From Streptomyces seoulensis (GTDB taxonomy: Bacteria > Actinomycetota > Actinomycetes > Streptomycetales > Streptomycetaceae): a DNA stretch of 64,000 nt. Shown one piece after another: positions 50,936-57,839 of the stretch (within the stretch, counting starts at the first letter, position 1; each line of letters opens with the position of its first letter). The stretch spans positions 6,032,353 through 6,096,352 of the forward strand of contig CP054936.1 of the NCBI GenBank assembly GCA_013364255.1. The letters are read 5' to 3'. The position numbers were made by a program, and so were the translations under genes. Below the pieces are notes generated by a model that was given only the letters and a program-made list of their open reading frames with translations, did not search any database and had not been told where the DNA came from.

Positions 50936-51217
50936 ATGTCCATCACTGCGAGTGAAGCGCGCAAGGAACTGTTTCCGTTGATCAAAAAGGTCAACGAGAA
51001 TCATGAGGCCATCGAGATCGTCTCCAAGCACGGTAACGCGGTGCTTGTCTCGGCCGAGGACTACATGGCGCTGCGCGAGGGCTCCTACCTGCTGCGCTCG
51101 CCGGCGAACGCCCGGCGGTTGCTCAAGGCGTACGAGAACGCCCTGTCGCACATCAACGTGTCGGAGCGTGAGCTGATCGATCCCGAGTCACCGGACGCAG
51201 GTGCGGGTGCCGCGTGA
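50936..51217 (+). CDS. yefM: YefM-type antitoxin
   Basis: A 93-residue Phd/YefM-family antitoxin. The N-terminal DNA-binding fold shows MSITASEARKELFPLIKKVN and HGNAVLVSAEDYMALREG. The acidic C-terminus (SERELIDPESP) would wrap the toxin. GGGAGGG lies 12 bases before the ATG. The stop overlaps the toxin start by four bases (GTGA). It neutralises YoeB and, with it, represses the operon. Confidence 0.95.
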   Translation: MSITASEARKELFPLIKKVNENHEAIEIVSKHGNAVLVSAEDYMALREGSYLLRSPANARRLLKAYENALSHINVSERELIDPESPDAGAGAA

Positions 51218-51468
51218 GGCTCGTCTTCGAGGATCAGGGCTGGGAGGACTACACGTCCTGGCTCAAGAACGACCGTAAGATGCTCGCCCGGATCAACAAG
51301 CTCATCGAAGATGTCAGGCGTGACCCCTTCGTGGGCATCGGCAAGCCGGAGCCGCTGAAGTATCACCTGCCTGGGGCCTGGTCGCGACGAATCGACGAAG
51401 AGCACCGCCTCGTCTATCTGGTGACGGAAAAGGAGATCGTCATCCTCGCTGCCCGGTATCACTACTGA
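51214..51468 (+). CDS. yoeB: YoeB-type mRNA interferase toxin
   Basis: 84 residues, exactly the length of E. coli YoeB. The catalytic residues are all in register: Glu46 (GKPEPLK), Arg65 (EEHRLVY), and the terminal His83-Tyr84 (ARYHY). It cleaves mRNA in the ribosomal A site. The GTG start overlaps yefM. Intact catalytic residues suggest a functional toxin, so the module may stabilise the surrounding accessory DNA. Confidence 0.96.
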   Translation: MRLVFEDQGWEDYTSWLKNDRKMLARINKLIEDVRRDPFVGIGKPEPLKYHLPGAWSRRIDEEHRLVYLVTEKEIVILAARYHY

Positions 51469-51495
51469 TCGGTGAGTGTCCGGCGTGCTGGGACG

Positions 51496-51657
51496 ATGAC
51501 CTACTTTGAACCTCGGATTTTAAACGAAGCGGCGCAGCAGAATCTGATTACTGTCGACCGCAAGCTCATGTCGGTGGAAGCTCCGACATGGCTCAATATC
51601 AATGAAAAGCGCACGCCCGTCATCGCACCAAGGCCGGCGTTCGAGAAGCTCGACTGA
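51496..51657 (+). CDS. Small unidentified ORF after yoeB
   Basis: 53 residues from ATG 51496, beginning MTYFEPRILNEAAQQNLI and ending RPAFEKLD. No domain is recognised. Codon use is less GC-biased than in the core genes and includes a TTA (51529-51531). It may be the remnant of a larger gene or a small accessory protein; evidence for expression is weak (only GGGACG precedes the ATG). Confidence 0.35.
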   Translation: MTYFEPRILNEAAQQNLITVDRKLMSVEAPTWLNINEKRTPVIAPRPAFEKLD

Positions 51658-51939
51658 CCTCGGAGGCGGCAAGGGTATGTCCGGTCGATGGTCTCGAAGT
51701 TGATTCTGACCCCATCCAGTGGCGCCGCAGGGCGGACCTTTGTTCGCAGGAAGCTGATACTCCCGCATCGCGAGGGATCTCCGCCAGCTGGGGGTGTACC
51801 TACGCTCGGAAGACGGTCCGGGGGACTCACTCACCGGCTACCAGCGTCTCCCGCAGGGTGCCCGATCGGGTGGCGGCGGGCAGATTCCGTGTCGCGAACA
51901 TGCGGTTCGGAAGGGGCCGACTCCGCCGGGCGGTTTCTA
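51658..51939. other. Low-confidence spacer between the toxin genes and the IS element
   Basis: About 280 bp of less GC-rich sequence with no supportable gene. Its right end (51908-51921) is one arm of an inverted repeat whose other arm lies beyond the IS30 insertion. Confidence 0.4.
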
Positions 51940-53221
51940 GGGGTCGTTGCAACACGTGGTCGTGTTGATCAGGCCGCGAGCAGTTTATGCAGGCGCTCGG
52001 CTGGGGTTTCCCAGCCGAGCGTTTTGCGTGGGCGGCCGTTCAGCTCTGCGGCGACGGCGTCGAGGTGCTCGCGGGGGTGGACGGTGAGGTCGGTGCCCTT
52101 GGGGAAGTACTGGCGGAGCAGGCCGTTGGTGTTTTCGTTGGAGCCGCGCTGCCAGGGGCTGGCCGGGTCGCAGAAGTAGACCGGGACGTCGGTGGTGACG
52201 GTGAAGGAGCCGTGGGCGGCCATCTCCGATCCCTGGTCCCAGGTCAGGGACCGCCTGAGGTGGGACGGCAGCGTCTGGACCGTGGTGACCAGTGCGTCCC
52301 GGACACTCTCGGCGCCGTGGTCTTTGGGCAGATGCAGGAGCATGACGTAGCGGGTGGCGCGCTCGACCAGGGTGCCGATGGCCGACTTCCCGTCCTTGCC
52401 GATGATCAGGTCGCCTTCCCAGTGGCCGGGCACGGCCCGGTCCTCCGCCTCGGCGGGCCGTTCGCTGATCATGACCATGGGGGTGGCGTAGCGCGGCCGG
52501 CGCTGTTGGGCCTGGCGGCGGGGTCTGCGCCGGGCGCGTCCGGTGCGCAGGGCCCGGGCCGGCTCGCGGCGCAGCTCACCCCGGCCCTGGACGTAGAGGG
52601 CCTGGTAGACCGTCTCGTGGACCACGTGCATCTCCGGCCGCTGGGGGAACTGTGTCCGCAGAGCCTGGCAGATCTGCTCCGGGCTCCACCGTATGTCCAG
52701 GTGGTCCTGGATGAAGTCCCGCAGCTGCGGGTTCTGGCCGGTCTTCCCGGGCTTCGGACGGGGCCGGCGGGCATCGGCACGGGCCTGGGCCGCGTGCGGG
52801 CGGTACTGGCCGCTGACCGGGTGACGGTTGCGGCCAATCTCCCGGCTGACCGTGGACGGGCTGCGACCCAGCTCCGCGGCGATCGCCCGCACGGTCGCCT
52901 TCTCCCGCAGCCGGTCTGCGATGTGGATGCGGTCTTCCTCGCGCAGGTACCGGGACGGCCCGCAAGGCGCTGCCACCGCGTTGATCGGTGGCAGCGCCTT
53001 CCGGTCTCCGTACGCGTGACGCCCGTTGCGCCACTTCTGGCCGGTCCGCTCGTCGATCCCGACGATCCGGCACGCTTCCCGGTTGCTCACGCCCTGCTGC
53101 ATGAGCCGGGAGTATGCCTCCCGCTCCCTGGTCAGCTTCTTCCTGCCCTGAGGCTTCGTCCGGTCCTTACGGATCTCGAAGTCCATCGCACCCCTTGAAC
53201 TGGGGGTGTTGCAACGACTCC
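51940..53221 (-). mobile_element. IS30-family insertion sequence (1,282 bp, apparently complete)
   Basis: The terminal inverted repeats are 51940-51955 (GGGGTCGTTGCAACAC) and 53206-53221 (complement GGAGTCGTTGCAACAC), 16 bp with one mismatch. Both ends are flanked by TA, a likely 2-bp target duplication within TTCTAGAA. One intact transposase gene fills the element. The insertion lies between the toxin-antitoxin pair and the TIR operon, near the end of the membrane-protein gene, but disrupts no recognisable gene. Confidence 0.92.
51969..53186 (-). CDS. IS30-family DDE transposase
   Basis: 405 residues. It has an N-terminal HTH (EAYSRLMQQGVSNREACRIV, then GIDERTGQKWRNGRHAYG) and a second HTH_38-type region (REKATVRAIAAELGRSPSTV, then SREIGRNR). 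The catalytic core has Asp in GHWEGDLIIGKDGKSAIG, Asp in LTWDQGSEMA and Glu in QRGSNENTNGLLRQYFPKG, the IS30 DDE signature. ATG 53186 has AAGGGG four bases upstream. No frameshift or stop interrupts it, so the element may still be active. Confidence 0.96.
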   Translation of the reverse strand: MDFEIRKDRTKPQGRKKLTREREAYSRLMQQGVSNREACRIVGIDERTGQKWRNGRHAYGDRKALPPINAVAAPCGPSRYLREEDRIHIADRLREKATVRAIAAELGRSPSTVSREIGRNRHPVSGQYRPHAAQARADARRPRPKPGKTGQNPQLRDFIQDHLDIRWSPEQICQALRTQFPQRPEMHVVHETVYQALYVQGRGELRREPARALRTGRARRRPRRQAQQRRPRYATPMVMISERPAEAEDRAVPGHWEGDLIIGKDGKSAIGTLVERATRYVMLLHLPKDHGAESVRDALVTTVQTLPSHLRRSLTWDQGSEMAAHGSFTVTTDVPVYFCDPASPWQRGSNENTNGLLRQYFPKGTDLTVHPREHLDAVAAELNGRPRKTLGWETPAERLHKLLAA

Positions 53222-53392
53222 TAGAACCCAAGGCCGGGGGTCGGCCCCTTCCGGATGTTCAGACGCCGGGCTTGTCGTGATCAGGTGTCGTAGACGGTGG
53301 AGCGTGGTAGCCCGGGGAAGCATCGGCCGGTCGGCCTCCTCGTCCGCGTTGTGCGGTAGGAGGGTGCCTCGAAGGGATGTCCGCCTACCTGG

Positions 53393-54730
53393 TCAGCTCT
53401 CCTCCTCGTCGTCCTCGTCCAGTGTGCGAGGTGTGGTGGGACCGTGGCCGGGCGAGGTGTTCCGGAAGTACGGCGGGGTCATGTCGTCCTCGTTCGTCTC
53501 CCACCAGCCTCGGTTCCGGTCGCCCACGCCGCTTTCCGGCGCCTCCGGTGTGAACGCGTCCGTGTCCGTGTCGGCATACGGGTCCGCGGCCGTGTCGGTG
53601 AAGGGCGATGCCTCGGGTGCCGACCAGGGACCCGGCGCGTCATCGCCGACCGAAGGCCCACCTATCAGTTCCTCCTCCTCGTCGGACGCCGGGAGGAGGG
53701 TGCGCCTGATCTCCCCGGCGGCCTCGTCCAAGCCGGCCACCTCCAGGCTCCGCACCACACGGTGCACGAGCACCGTGTACTCGTCCATGTCCGGCTTCAG
53801 GCCCACCGCCTCCAGGAGCAGGAGCAGCCGGTCCGAGACCCCCACCTCTTCCTCGCGGTCGAACGGCTCCCCTCCCTGGCCGCCCCCGCTCCACAGCGGG
53901 GCTCCGACGGTCGCCTCGCTTTGCGCGCCCACGGGCGGGACGAGCAGGTGGCGGAAGAGCTCGGGTACTTCCTCGTCTCTGGCCGCCGCCGAGATCTGGG
54001 CCAGCGGGCCGATCATGTCGACCGCCTTCTCGATCTCGTTCTCGTGGCGGGCGAGCCACCACACCACCGCGCTGCCCGCACTCTGGAGCACGTCGTCCCC
54101 CAGGTAGCGCCGCTTGTTGCGCTCGTGCTGGCGCTCGTACTCCCAGATCTCCTCGTCCTTGCGGAGGTCGTTCAGCTTCCGCAGGCGCTCGCGGTCGGCG
54201 GGGGCGAGGGCGAGTGTCACATCGGCCGCAAGCGCCTGTACCCGACCGCTCCGGTTCGGGAGCGGGACGCCCAGCTCGCCCTCCAGGTGGTACCGCGCAA
54301 AGCTCGCCCGGTCGGGCTTCTCCCGACACACGACCTCCAGGGCCCGACTGACGATCGAGGACACCGCGAGGGCGGGCAAGGCGCTGTCGGAACGGGCGGC
54401 GTGCTCAAGGACCGGCTTCCACCACACGGTGGCGGAGAAGAGGAAGTCGTAGCCCTCGGTCGCGCTCGGCAGGGCCGCGTCGATCACCCGAGTCTCCTGC
54501 CACGGCGGCTCCGCCGGCACGGCGGGCCGCTCGGGTTCCCCGGTCTCGTACGCGTCGGCCGACGCGCGGCCGGTGGTGACGAACGTCATCATGAGCAGCA
54601 GGGAGCCCGAGACGGTGACCATGCACATGAAGCCCCACAGCCATGCCGACCAGTGCAGGGCGATTCCGAGCACAGCCGGCGCGAGGCCGCAGAGAGCGAC
54701 GAACAGCAGGTTGGGAAAGCGGTGTTTCAT
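53393..54730 (-). CDS. Membrane protein of the TIR operon
   Basis: 445 residues. Two adjacent N-terminal membrane helices (LLFVALCGLAPAVLGIAL and AWLWGFMCMVTVSGSLLLMM) are followed by a cytoplasmic region. That region has an alpha/beta part (about 75-165), a charged helical or coiled-coil stretch (about 170-240; RLRKLNDLRKDEEIWEYERQ) that recalls SPFH/stomatin-like proteins, and a long acidic, low-complexity C-terminus (about 330-445). I cannot assign a family. It is the last gene of the operon, 16 bp after the STAND-like gene, with GGAAGAGG before its ATG. It may anchor the system to the membrane or be its membrane-acting effector; both are inference. Confidence 0.7.
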   Translation of the reverse strand: MKHRFPNLLFVALCGLAPAVLGIALHWSAWLWGFMCMVTVSGSLLLMMTFVTTGRASADAYETGEPERPAVPAEPPWQETRVIDAALPSATEGYDFLFSATVWWKPVLEHAARSDSALPALAVSSIVSRALEVVCREKPDRASFARYHLEGELGVPLPNRSGRVQALAADVTLALAPADRERLRKLNDLRKDEEIWEYERQHERNKRRYLGDDVLQSAGSAVVWWLARHENEIEKAVDMIGPLAQISAAARDEEVPELFRHLLVPPVGAQSEATVGAPLWSGGGQGGEPFDREEEVGVSDRLLLLLEAVGLKPDMDEYTVLVHRVVRSLEVAGLDEAAGEIRRTLLPASDEEEELIGGPSVGDDAPGPWSAPEASPFTDTAADPYADTDTDAFTPEAPESGVGDRNRGWWETNEDDMTPPYFRNTSPGHGPTTPRTLDEDDEEES

Positions 54731-54746
54731 CGTGCCTCTTCCGTGG

Positions 54747-56708
54747 TCAGGCGCCCGGACGCTCCGTACTCTCCGTGCGGGCGAACTGCGCGTGGTCGAT
54801 GTGCTGCCAGAAGCGGTCGGCGACGGCAGTCCGGGACGGGTGGCGCGCGGGCCCCGCCCACTGGCAGGCGATGGCGTAGAGACGGTGGAGCGCGGCCGGG
54901 CGGCCGTGCGTCGCGCCGACGATCACGCCCAGTGCCATCTCTCGGCTGCTGTCACCCGCTGCGGCGTCCAGCCAGCTGCTCACCAGCGGGTTCCAGAGCT
55001 CGGTCGGCGGTTGGGAGAAGACCGCCTCCCAGCCCAGGAACAGGTGCGGCCACGGTGGCGGGTCCGGTGCCCGGTCGCTCCTCAGCAGCTCCGTGAGCAG
55101 CCGCAGACGGGCCTCCGTCATGCGCGGCTCCCGCCGTGTCCCGTCCCGCAGGCGGTCAATCAGCAGCCGGTAGAGCCGACGGTCGCGGCCGGCGAGGTCG
55201 TACAGTGCCTCCCGGGCCTCGTGCGCCGCCTCTCCCTTCCGTACGGCGAGGTAGTGAAGTCGCACCAGGGCCTGGTCCGGGTGCGTCGCGCCGAGACTCC
55301 GGAGGCAAGCGACGGTCAGCACCCGGGTGAGGCCGTCCGACAAGCGGCCGGAGCTCACGCACTTGTACATCCGCCTGCGGAACCACCCCCCGAACCTCTC
55401 GTGACTCAGACCGAGTTGGAGCGCCGTCAGGGCCCGTGGGTCGCAGGCCGTCCCGGTCGCGCGGTCCGCCCAGCGCACCACGAGGTCGAAGAGGTGGTCG
55501 GGCCGACCGACGGCCAGGGACCCCTCCCCGAAGCGGACGACGATGTTCGTCCGGTCGTCCGTGGTCAGACCGCGCAGCCCGGTGGCATGGCAGATCCAGT
55601 CTCTGAGGTCGTCACGCAGTCCGGGAAAGTTCGCCCAGAAGTACGTGCGTACCGCGTCGGCGTAGGCGAGCCGCTCGAACCGGAGCCGGCCGTCCGGGGC
55701 CCGTTCGATCCCGAGCGTGGCCAATCGCTCTCCGAAGTCCGTCCGTGCGAGCTCGGTCGTCGTCTCTTCCTCGTGCTTCACCGTCCTCATCAGGCTGTGC
55801 CACGCCTCGTAGACGGTGTCGGCGCGGGCCTCCTCGAACACCGCCGCCGTGAGCAGCAGGGCCCGCCCAGGCGCGGAGCGCACCGAGGTCACCTGCCGGC
55901 CGACCTCGCCGGCACGGTCGGTCACCGCGTGGACGGCCTGGTCGAGCCATCCTGCGAAGTCGGAGCCGAACCGGCCGCTGTCGCGGGCGGTCCTCACCAG
56001 CCCAGCGAACCGTGCCAGCTCCCGCATGGGGGAGCGGTCGCACAGGCGCTGGAGGCCGGCGCTGTTGAGGTCCACGGAGTGGAAGGGCATCCGGTCCATG
56101 CGGAGGTACCGGGTGACAACGGCGACGCCCCGGGGACGCTCCAAGTCCACTGTGTACGGTTCGAGGTCCGGCGAATGAGCGTGGTCCATGCCCCATGGCA
56201 GGACGACGACCATGTGGGCCCCCGCCTCCTGGATCTGTGGCCGGTGCGCGGCCAGGCGGCGCTGGGCCCTGGCGTATGTCTCCTCGTCGGCGATCCCGGA
56301 GAGGTCGAGGAGGAAGCGGTCCCCCTCGCCGGGGGCGAGAAAGCCCTCGTCCTCGTCCTTGTCCGTGGCGGGGAGCTCCTCGAACCGGACTCCCTCCTCG
56401 TCGGCGTCCCCGTCCTGGCCGAGCCCGTGCAGCAGCATGATCGCCGCGGCGCGGCGGCCGCTGCCCGGCAGAGCCTTCAGCGACACCACCGATCCGGGTT
56501 TCTCCAGACGTTCCGCGGCGCTGCGGTAGCCCACCGGCCGAACGAACCGGTCGGCCAGGCGCACTCGGTCCTCGCGGACGATCCGGAGGGACGCGACGCC
56601 TTTGCGGAGCATCCAGTCCACGCCGCCGTAGAAGTTGTACTGGTGCCCCTCGCCGTTCTTCACCGGGCCCCGTGGATCGTTGACGGTGACGTGGTCCTGT
56701 TCGGTCAT
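54747..56708 (-). CDS. STAND-like P-loop protein with N-terminal GPV-x-x-G-x-G-HQYN motif
   Basis: 653 residues. Residues 9-25 hold a Gly-rich motif (VNDPRGPVKNGEGHQYN) shared with the C-terminus of the TIR protein. A conserved lead-in (RLADRFVRPVGYRSAAE) precedes a P-loop-like turn, PGSGRRAAA at 81-89, in which the Walker A lysine is Arg, and a Walker B-like FLLDLSG (Asp135). The rest is largely helical with no recognised repeat. It resembles STAND/NLR-type signalling NTPases, with a degraded or inactive nucleotide site. ATG 56708 overlaps the TIR stop by four bases. It is probably the sensor or platform that controls the TIR effector. Confidence 0.72.
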   Translation of the reverse strand: MTEQDHVTVNDPRGPVKNGEGHQYNFYGGVDWMLRKGVASLRIVREDRVRLADRFVRPVGYRSAAERLEKPGSVVSLKALPGSGRRAAAIMLLHGLGQDGDADEEGVRFEELPATDKDEDEGFLAPGEGDRFLLDLSGIADEETYARAQRRLAAHRPQIQEAGAHMVVVLPWGMDHAHSPDLEPYTVDLERPRGVAVVTRYLRMDRMPFHSVDLNSAGLQRLCDRSPMRELARFAGLVRTARDSGRFGSDFAGWLDQAVHAVTDRAGEVGRQVTSVRSAPGRALLLTAAVFEEARADTVYEAWHSLMRTVKHEEETTTELARTDFGERLATLGIERAPDGRLRFERLAYADAVRTYFWANFPGLRDDLRDWICHATGLRGLTTDDRTNIVVRFGEGSLAVGRPDHLFDLVVRWADRATGTACDPRALTALQLGLSHERFGGWFRRRMYKCVSSGRLSDGLTRVLTVACLRSLGATHPDQALVRLHYLAVRKGEAAHEAREALYDLAGRDRRLYRLLIDRLRDGTRREPRMTEARLRLLTELLRSDRAPDPPPWPHLFLGWEAVFSQPPTELWNPLVSSWLDAAAGDSSREMALGVIVGATHGRPAALHRLYAIACQWAGPARHPSRTAVADRFWQHIDHAQFARTESTERPGA

Positions 56709-57508
56709 CGTTCGTCGTCCGAGCGCCGGCGCTCGCGCTCGAAGCGCTGGTGGACCGTGCCGCTGTTGTCGCCCGCCGTGAACTGGACTCCGGTGTTGTC
56801 GCCCTGGAAGTGGGGGGCGTTGTACTGGTGGCCCCGACCGGTGTTCACCGGCCCCTGCGGCTCGTTGACGAAGGTGCCGGACAGGTCTCCGTTGAGGTTC
56901 CCGATACCGCCGCGCACGCGTTGCTCGACGTCGCGCGTACGCATCCTGGCTTGCCCGGCGTCCTGGGGTGACCGGGGCGACTTCTTGCGGGACTTCGTCT
57001 CCGCCCGCTCCCGCGCCGCGCGGGCATCCCGGTCCACGGCGCCCAGATCGGGCAGCAGCCGGGCGAGGGCGTCGCCGAGCGCTCTCAGGTCCGACTCGGC
57101 GTTGCGGTGGTCGAATCGCCGGTACTGGCAGTCCGCCAGCTCCCGCAGATCGTCCGGGAGCACGGCGGGATCGATCCGCGTGGCCTTGCCGACGAGCACG
57201 GGAATCACCAGGATGCCGCGGTCGAGCGCGGTCTGGATCTCGCGACGGGTCCAGTCCTGCTCTGCTTCGAAGGCGGGACGGCCGTCGGCACCTCGCACCT
57301 CCGTCCAGCGCGGTCCGATCACGGCGAGGAGCGCCTCGCACTCCTCCACCGCCCGGACCAGCGCCACCGGGAAGCGGTGTCCCGGCTCGATCGAGTCGCT
57401 GGCGAAGAAGATCCGCTTGTCGCCGAACCGCCGGGTGAGCTCCCGAGCGATCATGGTCGCTACGGATTCCTCATCGCCGGTGCGGTAGTTGACGAAGACG
57501 TCGGGCAT
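56705..57508 (-). CDS. TIR-domain protein with C-terminal amyloid-like Gly-rich motif
   Basis: 267 residues. The TIR domain (about 1-130) begins MPDVFVNYRTGDEESVATMI. It has the BB-loop region FFASDSIEPGHRFPVAL, and the conserved acidic helix AEQDWTRREIQTALDRG (Glu90 at the position of the catalytic Glu in TIR NADases), followed by VIPVLVG. A basic helical linker follows. The last 70 residues are Gly/Asn-rich pseudo-repeats (GNLNGDLSGTFVN, GPVNTGRGHQYN, FQGDNTGVQFTAGDNSGTVH). The GPVxxGxGHQYN motif recurs at the N-terminus of the next protein. ATG 57508 has AAAGGAA upstream. The probable effect is NAD+ depletion or a nucleotide signal upon oligomerisation; this is inferred. Confidence 0.88.
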   Translation of the reverse strand: MPDVFVNYRTGDEESVATMIARELTRRFGDKRIFFASDSIEPGHRFPVALVRAVEECEALLAVIGPRWTEVRGADGRPAFEAEQDWTRREIQTALDRGILVIPVLVGKATRIDPAVLPDDLRELADCQYRRFDHRNAESDLRALGDALARLLPDLGAVDRDARAARERAETKSRKKSPRSPQDAGQARMRTRDVEQRVRGGIGNLNGDLSGTFVNEPQGPVNTGRGHQYNAPHFQGDNTGVQFTAGDNSGTVHQRFERERRRSDDER

Positions 57509-57839
57509 GGAGATTCCTTTCGTGAGAAGAGAGCGGAGCTGAACGGGCACGACCGCGAAGCTGTGAACCGGGGTTCGTGGCTCCGGTCCGCCCGGGCCCA
57601 TGAGGCGCCGCCCGTGTGACGGCATGGCGCGTCCACGGGAGGGTGTGCGGAGGGGGTACACCGCCCTGCGCGTCATGGGTTCCGGGCAGGCCGAAGCGGC
57701 CGGGACGGGCTGCGACGCGAAGGGCGGGGATCAGAGGGTCCCGTCGGGGACGGCGGGACCGGGAGGGCGAGGCGGAGGGAGGGGCCGAGCGGTCCGGCGA
57801 GCCGGGCGGCTCCAGCCGGTGCGGGGCCTGGGACCGGTC
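57509..57839 (-). other. Promoter region of the TIR operon
   Basis: A 331-bp spacer between the end of the XRE gene and the TIR start, both on the minus strand. It should hold the promoter and any XRE binding site. I found no clear palindrome by eye. No gene is supported. Confidence 0.45.

Larger units (their letters stand above)
51908..53253. repeat. Inverted repeat split by the IS30 element (IS target)
   Basis: CGGAAGGGGCCGAC at 51908-51921 is exactly complementary to 53240-53253. If the element is removed together with one TA, the site reads as a hairpin with 14-bp arms around a central TTTCTAGAA. IS30-family elements are known to prefer palindromic targets. Confidence 0.8.

Noticed and set aside
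51688..52179. Plus-strand ORF running from the spacer into the IS30 element
   Set aside because: It crosses the IS boundary and is antisense to the transposase; no domain, so not a gene.
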